Below, in pieces: positions 6,407 to 12,449 of a DNA stretch of 12,449 nt (positions are counted from its first letter, which is position 1; each line of letters opens with the position of its first letter). Under the pieces are notes generated by a model. It searched no databases. It had not been told where the DNA came from and was given only the letters and a program-made list of their open reading frames with translations. The position numbers and the translations under genes were made by a program. The stretch comes from an uncultured Bacteroidota bacterium (GTDB taxonomy: Bacteria; Bacteroidota; Bacteroidia; Chitinophagales; Chitinophagaceae), in contig CAIRNW010000216.1 of the NCBI GenBank assembly GCA_903879995.1, positions 1 through 12,449 on the forward strand, written 5' to 3'.

Positions 6407-7390
6407 TTGCACGGGGTGCTGATTGATTTGTTGTTGTATTTTAGAAAACAAAGCGGGTACGCTTTCCAGTTTTTTTCCCTTAGCTATTTTTCGAAGCGTA
6501 GCACGACTTTTAATTACAGCGGGTATCAACTTAATAAAATCGATATAAGACAGCAGTGGTGTAAATCGAAAAGTAATCAACCGAAATACTAATTCCAGTT
6601 TTAACTGAAAGAACCAACTGAATAGATAGAGACCATCTAAATGAATAGCATGCAGTAAATATTTATTGCGATTATAAATACGGTTGACTTGTTTTTTTCT
6701 TTCGGGTGACCCGATAGTAGAGGAAGTGCGATGTGCACAGATAGCTTTGTGTTCGTAATAATTATTATATCCTAAACGCCAGGCACACAGAGAAAGCTCC
6801 GTGTCTTCTACATAAAATGGTGAAAACAACTCATTAAAACCGCCCAGCTCCAAGAATATTTTTCGATTGATAAACGCATTGGCTCCTGAGCTATAGAAAC
6901 AAGGAAAAGAAAAACTTGCTGGAGCAGTTTGCGCTGGAATAAAGTCATAACTGGTTTTAATCTTGGCCCCCTGAAAAACCGGGTATTTTCCGCCATCCTG
7001 GATTTGATCCGTATCCCATCCTATTATTCGACCACTTACGCTGAATACAGTAGATTGTTGAGAATAGGGAAGAATAAATTCAAAATAGGTTGGCGTTAAT
7101 TTGACATCGCTGTTTAATAGCAATACCCAGTCAAATTGAGCATCTCTGATACCTGCATTAGCTGTTTTTGAAAAGCCCCCATTAGTGGATAGTTGAATAA
7201 TCCGCACTTGAGGGAAATCGCGATGGAGTAAAGCCACTGACTGATCAGTAGAAGCATCATCAGCCACTATAATTTCATAAGGAGTACCGGTTGCAGATAA
7301 TGCAAGAATAGCAGGAGGAAGAATTTGAGGTAATAGTTGCTCCCCATTAAAATTTGGAATCACTAATGATATGCCTTGTATAGGTTGCAC
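6392..7390 (-). CDS. Glycosyltransferase family 2 (GT-A fold), WbbL/rhamnosyltransferase-like, GTG start
   Basis: A GT2 enzyme of 332 residues. The donor strand is LVIPNFNGE (9-17), ADDASTD lies at 43-49, the metal-binding DxD equivalent is LLNSDV (N93-S-D95), the acceptor loop LGGFNELFSPFYVEDTELSLCAWR spans 182-205 with the E195-D-T-E198 catalytic-base region, and H220 follows in CAHRTSST. The C-terminal part (about 252-294) is strongly hydrophobic and basic, suggesting membrane association. The pattern is that of the WbbL-type branch, usually acting on undecaprenyl-linked intermediates; this is inference from motif style. The start is GTG at 7390, because a TAA lies two codons upstream and the first strand begins at residue 7. 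A possible promoter (7427-7395) would make this start nearly leaderless. It converges on the GT2 gene at 5440-6390. Confidence 0.92.
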   Translation of the reverse strand: MQPIQGISLVIPNFNGEQLLPQILPPAILALSATGTPYEIIVADDASTDQSVALLHRDFPQVRIIQLSTNGGFSKTANAGIRDAQFDWVLLLNSDVKLTPTYFEFILPYSQQSTVFSVSGRIIGWDTDQIQDGGKYPVFQGAKIKTSYDFIPAQTAPASFSFPCFYSSGANAFINRKIFLELGGFNELFSPFYVEDTELSLCAWRLGYNNYYEHKAICAHRTSSTIGSPERKKQVNRIYNRNKYLLHAIHLDGLYLFSWFFQLKLELVFRLITFRFTPLLSYIDFIKLIPAVIKSRATLRKIAKGKKLESVPALFSKIQQQINQHPVQLQQR

Positions 7391-7394
7391 GGGT

Positions 7395-7427
7395 TAAAAT
7401 TAGTGTTATCCCGCTTACCTTTACAAA
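7395..7427 (-). promoter_or_regulatory. Possible promoter for the GTG-started GT2 gene
   Basis: On the minus strand TTTG (7427-7424), 21 bases, then TAATTTTA (7402-7395), one mismatch from TAnnTTTG. Four bases then separate it from the GTG start, the same distance as at coaX. The mismatch at the last, usually conserved G keeps confidence low. Confidence 0.25.
7416..7423 (+). promoter_or_regulatory. Possible -7 box for meaB
   Basis: TACCTTTA, one mismatch from TAnnTTTG, lies 19 bases ahead of the meaB ATG in the 52-base divergent spacer. No TTG at the expected -33 distance was found. Confidence 0.22.
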
Positions 7428-7442
7428 GAAGAATTATGCTAC

Positions 7443-8342
7443 ATGCAGTGGGAATCACAAGTAGAAAAAATTAAGGCGGGAGACCGAAAAACGCTGGCTC
7501 GTTTAATTTCTGTTATTGAGAACCAACAGGAAGGCTATATCTCTCTGCTTGAAAAACTACCCATGGGGATCACGCCTGTATTTGGTATTACGGGACCTCC
7601 CGGTGCAGGAAAAAGCACGTTAGTAGATAAGCTAATCGGTAAAGCGATTGAAGAAGGAAAGAAAGTGGCAGTCCTCTGCGTAGATCCTTCCTCCCCTTTT
7701 CATCAAGGTGCTATTCTGGGTGATCGGATAAGAATGTCTTCCTGGTATATTCACCCCGATGTATATATCCGTTCACTTGCTTCGCGCGGATCTTTGGGAG
7801 GATTACATCCCAAGATCATTGAAATCTGTGAGCTCCTACAACAAGGAGATTTTGACTGGATCATTATAGAAACAGTTGGAGTTGGACAAAGTGAAATTGA
7901 AATTGCAGGATTAGCCGATGTAACAGCCGTGGTTTTAGTTCCAGAAGGTGGTGACGAAATACAAACCATGAAAGCCGGTCTGATGGAAATTGCAGATTTG
8001 TTTGTAGTAAATAAAGCCGATCGTCCCGATGCAGCAAGATACCTGAATCACCTCAAGCTGATGCTTGCGCCAGTGTATGCAAGGGGCGAAAAAGAAATTC
8101 CCATCTTACAGACTACCGCTACCAACAATGAAGGCATCGATTTATTGTATAATACCTTACAACAATTAGCTGGCACAGAAAAACAAGAAGACAAGAGAAA
8201 CGTAGTGTTAGCTGAAAGAGCGTATCGACTAATAGAAGCAAAAAGATTACAAGATATTGATCGTAATCAACTAGCGGCTGCAATTAAAGCAGAAAGGGAG
8301 CAGGGTAATTTTAATCTCTACCGCTTTGTAGCAAAATACTAA
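7443..8342 (+). CDS. meaB: MeaB/ArgK-family GTPase, chaperone of methylmalonyl-CoA mutase
   Basis: A G3E-family GTPase of 299 residues. MeaB-type proteins gate adenosylcobalamin loading and protect B12-dependent methylmalonyl-CoA mutase from inactivation. The P-loop GPPGAGKST is at residues 51-59, CVDPSSP with D81 at 79-85, the family-specific GAILGDRIRM at 89-98, ETVGVGQSE at 143-151, and the guanine-specificity motif NKAD at 190-193. The C-terminal arm after about residue 250, used for dimerisation, is somewhat short; E. coli ArgK has about 330 residues. No mutase gene lies in the window, so its partner must be elsewhere. The ATG at 7443 was chosen over an out-of-frame ATG at 7436. The stop codon touches the stop of the convergent CxxC gene without a spacer and lies inside a perfect hairpin. 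Confidence 0.95.
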   Translation: MQWESQVEKIKAGDRKTLARLISVIENQQEGYISLLEKLPMGITPVFGITGPPGAGKSTLVDKLIGKAIEEGKKVAVLCVDPSSPFHQGAILGDRIRMSSWYIHPDVYIRSLASRGSLGGLHPKIIEICELLQQGDFDWIIIETVGVGQSEIEIAGLADVTAVVLVPEGGDEIQTMKAGLMEIADLFVVNKADRPDAARYLNHLKLMLAPVYARGEKEIPILQTTATNNEGIDLLYNTLQQLAGTEKQEDKRNVVLAERAYRLIEAKRLQDIDRNQLAAAIKAEREQGNFNLYRFVAKY

Positions 8343-8357
8343 TCAGCCTTGCTGATT
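8341..8357. terminator. Candidate bidirectional terminator hairpin made of both stop codons
   Basis: AATCAGC, loop CTT, GCTGATT: a perfect 7-base stem with a 3-base loop. It includes the last two bases of the meaB TAA and the whole TGA of the opposing small gene. Downstream sequence is moderately U-rich on both transcripts (UUGUUCUUCC on plus, UUAGUAUUUUG on minus) rather than a clean U-tract. Position at an exact convergent junction supports a terminator; strength is unknown. Confidence 0.5.
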
Positions 8358-8546
8358 GTTCTTCCACCACCGATATCCGATATAGCCGACAATGGCAAAA
8401 GGCGCAAAGGCCAGATAAAGAATTCCTGTATTCATTCCTTCAGCGGGTCCCTCTCCGAGTTGCTGTGCTGTTTTAGTACAGATGGAACACTGCGCATACA
8501 CAGCTCCCTGTATCAATAAAAGGATGAAAAAAAATAAACTCTTCAT
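8343..8546 (-). CDS. Small exported membrane protein with a CxxC motif, function unknown
   Basis: A 67-residue protein that I cannot assign to a named function. It has a hydrophobic signal sequence (residues 4-18, likely cleavage after VYA before Q19), then C20-S-I-C23 near the mature N-terminus, a polar stretch GEGPAEGMNTG (31-41), one transmembrane helix (about 42-58) and a basic tail RWWKNNQQG. The Cys at 20 is not a lipobox Cys because Gln precedes it. Short proteins of this layout (QCxxC, then a helix) are, from memory, widespread in Bacteroidota and annotated as hypothetical. CxxC suggests metal, heme or thiol-disulfide chemistry outside the cytoplasmic membrane, which is inference only. 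It lies 23 bases downstream of typA on the same strand and converges on meaB with no spacer. Confidence 0.85.
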   Translation of the reverse strand: MKSLFFFILLLIQGAVYAQCSICTKTAQQLGEGPAEGMNTGILYLAFAPFAIVGYIGYRWWKNNQQG

Positions 8547-8553
8547 TTCACCA

Positions 8554-8561
8554 CAAAATTA
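8554..8561 (-). promoter_or_regulatory. Possible -7 box for the small CxxC gene
   Basis: TAATTTTG on the minus strand is an exact TAnnTTTG match in the 23-base gap after typA, seven bases ahead of the ATG. No TTG at the -33 distance is visible and the region is T-rich, so chance is possible. If real, the small gene has its own nearly leaderless transcript in addition to read-through from typA. Confidence 0.3.
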
Positions 8562-8569
8562 AAAAATAC

Positions 8570-10381
8570 TTAAGACGCTTCTGCCTCCATTCTTTTTTGA
8601 ACCTTTTTACGCTCTTCCTCATTCAATACCAGTTTACGCATACGAATAAAATTGGGAGTTACCTCAATACATTCGTCATGCTGGATATATTCCATACACT
8701 CTTCGAGTGTCATCAAAGTTTTTGGTGCGATTCGTGTAGCATCATCACTACCACTGGCACGGTGGTTAGTCAGTTTTTTAGCTTCCGTTACATTCACAAC
8801 CAGATCACCTGGCTTGATATGTTCTGCTACGATCTGACCAGCATACACATCTTCCCCGGGCTCAATAAAGAAGGTACCACGGTCTTGTAACTTATCAATG
8901 GAGTAACCAGTGGAGCGCTCTTGAAATTTAGAGATCAATACTCCATTGTTTCTTCCAGGAATAGGGCCTTTCCAGGGTTTGTATTCGCTGAAGCGATGTG
9001 CCATTACTGCTTCTCCTGTGGTGGCAGTCAACATCTGTGTACGTAAACCAATCAATCCACGAGAAGGAATATCAAATTCCAAGTGTTGCATTTCGCCCTT
9101 GGTTTCCATCACCAACATCTCGCCTTTTCTACGACTTACCAGATCAATTACTTTAGAAGCAAACTCCTGTGGTACATCTACCACTAATACCTCATAGGGT
9201 TCACACTTTCTTCCGTCCACTTCTTTGACTATTACCTGAGGCTGCCCTACTGTTAATTCATACCCCTCGCGACGCATTGTTTCAATAAGAATTCCCAAAT
9301 GAAGAATTCCTCTTCCATATACCAAAAAGCTGTCCCCCTCATCTGTATCGTGTACACGTAATGCCAGGTTTTTTTCAATTTCCTTCATCAAGCGGTCACG
9401 CAAGTGACGAGAGGTCACAAACTTTCCATCCTTACCAAAGAAAGGAGAATTATTGATGGAGAACAACATGTTCATCGTGGGTTCGTCCACACTAATTACA
9501 GGTAGCGCTTCAGGATTTTCTGCATCAGCAATCGTATCACCGATATTGAAATCTTCAATTCCAACCACTGCACACAAATCACCGGCTACTACTTCAGTCA
9601 CTTTTTTCTTTCCCATTCCTTCAAACACATATAGCTCTTTTACACGAGTCTTGCGGATAGTTCCATCTCCTTGCACTAGTGCAATAGGTTGATTTTCTTT
9701 GATACTACCACGGCTTACTTTACCAATGGCTATACGTCCTAAGAAGGAAGAATAATCAAGAGAGGTAATCTGTAATTGCAAGGTACCCTCACTTACTTTT
9801 GGAGCAGGCACATGTTTTAAGATACCATCCATTAAAGGAAGAATATTGTCCGTTGGCTCCAGTGAATCATTGAACCATCCATTTTTTCCGCTTCCATAAT
9901 ACGTTGGGAAATGTAGCTGTTCTTCCGTAGCATCTAAATTGAAAAACAATTCAAAAACCGCATCATGCACTTCATCAGGACGGCAATTAGGTTTATCTAC
10001 TTTATTGATAACAACAATGGGATGTAGATTTAATTGCAAAGCCTTTTGCAGTACAAAGCGCGTTTGGGGCATCGGTCCTTCAAAGGCATCCACTAAAAGA
10101 ATAACCCCATCGGCCATTTTCAGTACACGTTCTACCTCCCCCCCAAAGTCGGCGTGACCAGGGGTATCAATTACGTTGATCTTTACGTCCTTATAGGTAA
10201 CCGCTGCGTTCTTACTAAAAATGGTAATTCCACGCTCACGTTCCAGATCATTACTATCCATGATCAGCTCCCCTGTTTCCTGGTTATCCCGAAAAACCTT
10301 GGTAGCATGTAAAATTTTGTCTACCAGGGTAGTTTTTCCGTGGTCAACGTGGGCGATAATAGCAATGTTTCTAATATTCAT
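8570..10381 (-). CDS. typA: Ribosome-associated translational GTPase TypA/BipA
   Basis: A 603-residue GTPase of the EF-G/LepA class, full length. It binds the 70S ribosome in the factor site and is linked in other bacteria to 50S assembly, cold growth and stress responses. The G domain shows AHVDHGKTT at residues 10-18, RGITI at 50-54, DTPGH at 72-76 and NKVD at 126-129. A beta-barrel domain II follows, then EF-G-like domains III and V (RGILHLGILIETMRREGYEL; EVLVVDVPQEF) and the TypA-specific C-terminal domain with SRGLIGLRTQML, HRFSEYKPWKG and the basic KKLTNHRASGSDD segment. The ATG at 10381 is preceded by a good -7 box (10409-10402) and no Shine-Dalgarno. The gene is divergent from the hydrolase, and the small CxxC gene follows 23 bases downstream. 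Confidence 0.98.
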   Translation of the reverse strand: MNIRNIAIIAHVDHGKTTLVDKILHATKVFRDNQETGELIMDSNDLERERGITIFSKNAAVTYKDVKINVIDTPGHADFGGEVERVLKMADGVILLVDAFEGPMPQTRFVLQKALQLNLHPIVVINKVDKPNCRPDEVHDAVFELFFNLDATEEQLHFPTYYGSGKNGWFNDSLEPTDNILPLMDGILKHVPAPKVSEGTLQLQITSLDYSSFLGRIAIGKVSRGSIKENQPIALVQGDGTIRKTRVKELYVFEGMGKKKVTEVVAGDLCAVVGIEDFNIGDTIADAENPEALPVISVDEPTMNMLFSINNSPFFGKDGKFVTSRHLRDRLMKEIEKNLALRVHDTDEGDSFLVYGRGILHLGILIETMRREGYELTVGQPQVIVKEVDGRKCEPYEVLVVDVPQEFASKVIDLVSRRKGEMLVMETKGEMQHLEFDIPSRGLIGLRTQMLTATTGEAVMAHRFSEYKPWKGPIPGRNNGVLISKFQERSTGYSIDKLQDRGTFFIEPGEDVYAGQIVAEHIKPGDLVVNVTEAKKLTNHRASGSDDATRIAPKTLMTLEECMEYIQHDECIEVTPNFIRMRKLVLNEEERKKVQKRMEAEAS

Positions 10382-10401
10382 GAGCGCTTGTTAAAGACGC
10401 G

Positions 10402-10409
10402 CAAAGGTA
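10402..10409 (-). promoter_or_regulatory. Candidate -7 promoter element of typA
   Basis: TACCTTTG on the minus strand, followed by CG, matches TAnnTTTG exactly and lies in the 76-base divergent spacer, 20 bases ahead of the typA ATG; the leader would be about 15 bases. A TTG lies 13 bases upstream, closer than the usual 17-23, so the -33 element is unclear. Confidence 0.45.
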
Positions 10410-10457
10410 GCTCATTTCCTGGCAATAAAGGGTTAATTTTAAGTGTAAATCATAGGT

Positions 10458-11456
10458 ATGAAGCCTTTAAAAATTGTAGGCCTGGTTGTCAGCATGTTGG
10501 CCATTATTTATTTGGCGGGTCCTCGCCCAACCAAACCCGTATATCGATTAACACTTCCTGAAGTGCCTGCTCGGGCTGATTCACTGGAAAACTATGTGCA
10601 ACAGCTGGAAAGTAAGCAACCGCTGAAACCTGGTAATGAAGCGCGTATTGTTTGGAACAATGATTCATTAAAAAATCAAACTGAGTTTGCCATTGTATAT
10701 CTACATGGGTTTTCTGCCTCGCAAATGGAAGGCGATCCGGTCCATCGGAATTTTGCAAAGAAATTTGGATGTAATCTCTACCTAAGCAGGTTAGATGATC
10801 ATGGCGTAGATACTAGTGCTCCACTCAGTAAATTCACTGCGGAAGGATTATGGAATAGTGCATTGGAAGCATTGGCCATTGGAAAAAAATTAGGGAAGAA
10901 AGTAGTGCTTATCTCCACTTCCACTGGAGGCACGCTGGCTTTGAAGTTAGCAGCAGAATTTCCTGAGATAGCCGCTTCACTTTTATTTTCACCCAACATA
11001 GAAATCAACGACAATAAAGCTTGGCTGTTAAATAATCCTTGGGGTTATCAAATAGCAAAAGCCATTGTTGGAGAAATGAGAACGGTCTCTGACACCACCG
11101 CAGCCTATGCCCGCTATTGGAATTATCAATACAGAACATCGTCTGTGGTCCAATTGCAGGAATTACTTGAATCCACTATGAAGGCATCGTTATTTGAACG
11201 GATTAAACAGCCCACCCTACTACTCTATTATTTTAAGAACGAACAAGAACAGGATCCTGTTGTAAAAGTTTCGGCTATGAAAAGAATGTTCAGACAATTA
11301 GGGACACCCGACTCACTCAAATCAGCAGTAGCGCTTCCCAATACTGGAGACCATGTTTTAGCTTCACCAATAAAATCAAAAGATATTGCGAGTGTAGAAA
11401 AAGCTTGCACAGATTTTGCTATGCAAGTTTTACATTGGGTTCCACAAGCACCCTGA
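10458..11456 (+). CDS. Membrane-anchored alpha/beta hydrolase
   Basis: A 332-residue alpha/beta hydrolase, probably a carboxylesterase- or lysophospholipase-like enzyme. An N-terminal hydrophobic segment (residues 6-20, after K2 and K5) is a signal anchor or uncleaved signal, placing the domain in the periplasm. The oxyanion-hole motif is YLHGFSAS (81-88). The nucleophile elbow is S153-T-S155-T-G157, so the first Gly of G-x-S-x-G is Ser. The likely acid is D266 (EQDPVV) and the His is H299 (NTGDHV), giving a complete S155-D266-H299 triad by position. DDHGVD (113-118) resembles the loop after strand 4 in monoglyceride-lipase-like enzymes. The ATG at 10458 has only a faint purine stretch before it. 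It is divergent from typA, and the FabH-like gene follows after 69 bases on the same strand. The substrate is unknown. Confidence 0.9.
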   Translation: MKPLKIVGLVVSMLAIIYLAGPRPTKPVYRLTLPEVPARADSLENYVQQLESKQPLKPGNEARIVWNNDSLKNQTEFAIVYLHGFSASQMEGDPVHRNFAKKFGCNLYLSRLDDHGVDTSAPLSKFTAEGLWNSALEALAIGKKLGKKVVLISTSTGGTLALKLAAEFPEIAASLLFSPNIEINDNKAWLLNNPWGYQIAKAIVGEMRTVSDTTAAYARYWNYQYRTSSVVQLQELLESTMKASLFERIKQPTLLLYYFKNEQEQDPVVKVSAMKRMFRQLGTPDSLKSAVALPNTGDHVLASPIKSKDIASVEKACTDFAMQVLHWVPQAP

Positions 11457-11525
11457 TACAATTTTAACTTGCCAAAGTGCTACCTGCGCATCTGATTCTG
11501 TACCTTTCGGATTCAACCGCTTGCT

Positions 11526-12449
11526 ATGTTACGCGCCCGTATTGCAGGTATTGGGAAATACCTACCCGAACAAATTGTACGTAATCAGGATTTATTACGC
11601 TACATGGATACCAGCGACGAGTGGATCCAAGAAAGAACAGGTATACAAGAAAGAAGATATGCGCACCGAACGCAGGAAACAACCACTACGATGGGGGTTG
11701 CTGCCGCACAAATAGCCATGGACCGTGCTGGAGTAACTGCGGCAGATATTGATTTTATCATTTTTGCTACTTTATCACCTGACTATTATTTTCCCGGCTG
11801 TGGCGTGTTATTACAACGCGCCATGAAGATGAAAGAGATAGGTGCGTTAGATGTACGAAATCAATGTAGTGGATTTGTATATGCACTCAGTATTGCCGAT
11901 CAATATATCCGAACTGGTACTTATAAAAATATTTTGGTGGTGGGCGCTGAAAAACATTCATTCGGTCTTGATTTTACTACACGTGGACGAAATGTATCAG
12001 TAATTTTTGGGGATGGTGCCGGAGCGGTGGTAGTGCAACCCGCGCGCAATAGCGAAGAAGGCATTCTCTCTACTCATCTCCACAGCGATGGCGAAAGTGC
12101 CGAAATACTAGCTATGTATAACCCAGGCACTCATGCCAACCACTGGAAAGCAGAGGAATATGCTTCATTTGATCAAGCTGAAATTGGACAACTATTTTTT
12201 AGTCATGCCATGATTGACAAAGGACAAATTTATCCTTACATGGATGGGCCTGCAGTTTTTAAAAAAGCAATCGTAAAATTTCCGGAGGTTATTTTAGAAG
12301 CATTGGAGAAGAATGGATTTACACCTGCTAATCTAAATTTGCTAATCCCTCATCAAGCCAATCTTCGTATTGCACAATTTGTGCAGCAAAAACTAGGATT
12401 GCAGGATAATCAGGTTTACAACAATATTCAATATTACGGAAACACCACA
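11526..12449 (+). CDS. fabH: Beta-ketoacyl-ACP synthase III (FabH-like), C-terminus cut by the window edge
   Basis: A thiolase-fold condensing enzyme; 308 codons are visible and the frame is open at the right edge. FabH condenses an acyl-CoA starter with malonyl-ACP to begin fatty acid synthesis. The N-terminus shows MDTSDEWIQERTGI (27-40), the catalytic Cys is C114 in NQCSGF, the FGDGAGA loop follows, and H276 (IPHQANLRI) and N306 (YYGNTT) complete the C-H-N triad. The His to Asn spacing of 30 equals E. coli FabH, but the Cys to His spacing is 162 against about 132 there, so roughly 30 extra residues lie after ILSTHLHSDGE, in the region lining the substrate pocket. It may be a second FabH paralog with another starter or product rather than the housekeeping one. 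In the 69-base gap upstream TACCTTTC (11501-11508) is a one-mismatch -7 box. The ATG was chosen because ARIAGIGKYLP starts the first strand. Confidence 0.92.
   Translation, partial: MLRARIAGIGKYLPEQIVRNQDLLRYMDTSDEWIQERTGIQERRYAHRTQETTTTMGVAAAQIAMDRAGVTAADIDFIIFATLSPDYYFPGCGVLLQRAMKMKEIGALDVRNQCSGFVYALSIADQYIRTGTYKNILVVGAEKHSFGLDFTTRGRNVSVIFGDGAGAVVVQPARNSEEGILSTHLHSDGESAEILAMYNPGTHANHWKAEEYASFDQAEIGQLFFSHAMIDKGQIYPYMDGPAVFKKAIVKFPEVILEALEKNGFTPANLNLLIPHQANLRIAQFVQQKLGLQDNQVYNNIQYYGNTT

Noticed and set aside
8597..10157. Several plus-strand open frames opposite typA
   Set aside because: All are shadows of the strongly conserved typA coding sequence; no start context or domain supports them.
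11416..11715. Plus-strand open frame bridging the hydrolase end and the FabH-like start
   Set aside because: It overlaps two well-supported genes in another frame and has a low-complexity, non-domain translation.
1..12449. Defence system, prophage, insertion sequence, CRISPR array, tRNA or riboswitch
   Set aside because: No transposase, integrase, nuclease, repeat array, terminal inverted repeats or structured RNA was recognised, and spacers are too short to hold a riboswitch.

Overview
This 12.4 kb window looks like chromosomal core sequence from a member of the Bacteroidota, most likely a Chitinophagaceae-type organism. The assignment is an inference from several signs: LptC occurs as a lipoprotein, encoded next to type III pantothenate kinase and a FadL-like outer membrane protein; start codons lack Shine-Dalgarno sequences; several starts are preceded by the Bacteroidota -7 box TAnnTTTG; and protein styles such as the QCxxC small membrane protein are typical of the phylum. 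I see no mobile element, CRISPR array, tRNA, rRNA or phage gene. Coding density is very high: no gene-free stretch exceeds 80 bases.

Layout. Positions 1-5376 hold a minus-strand run of six tightly packed genes, read from right to left: a GT4 glycosyltransferase, coaX, a FadL-like outer membrane barrel, lptC, a Kv-beta-like aldo/keto reductase and an HSDL2-like short-chain dehydrogenase cut off by the left edge. Gaps are +9, -29, -8, +27 and +11 bases, so this is probably one operon, with at least one candidate internal promoter in front of coaX. Positions 5440-7390 hold two family 2 glycosyltransferases facing each other with one base between their stop codons. Positions 7443-8342 hold meaB, which meets head-on, with no spacer, a 67-residue CxxC membrane protein that lies downstream of typA (8570-10381, minus). 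Positions 10458-11456 (plus) encode a membrane-anchored alpha/beta hydrolase. From 11526 to the right edge runs a FabH-like ketoacyl synthase, truncated only by the window.

How the genes fit together. The three glycosyltransferases, LptC and the outer membrane barrel point to envelope polysaccharide synthesis and lipopolysaccharide export. CoaX and the FabH-like enzyme belong to coenzyme A and fatty acid metabolism. TypA is a ribosome-associated translational GTPase, and MeaB is the GTPase chaperone of B12-dependent acyl-CoA mutases. The remaining oxidoreductases and the hydrolase are housekeeping-like, with unknown substrates.

I did not find a convincing new multi-gene system. The points most worth a second look are small ones: a perfect hairpin built from the two stop codons of meaB and its convergent neighbour, a promoter that would give coaX a leaderless mRNA and that overlaps the upstream stop codon, a CoaX lacking the Asp of its second phosphate motif, a FabH-like enzyme about 30 residues longer than E. 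coli FabH between Cys and His, and the uncharacterised CxxC protein.
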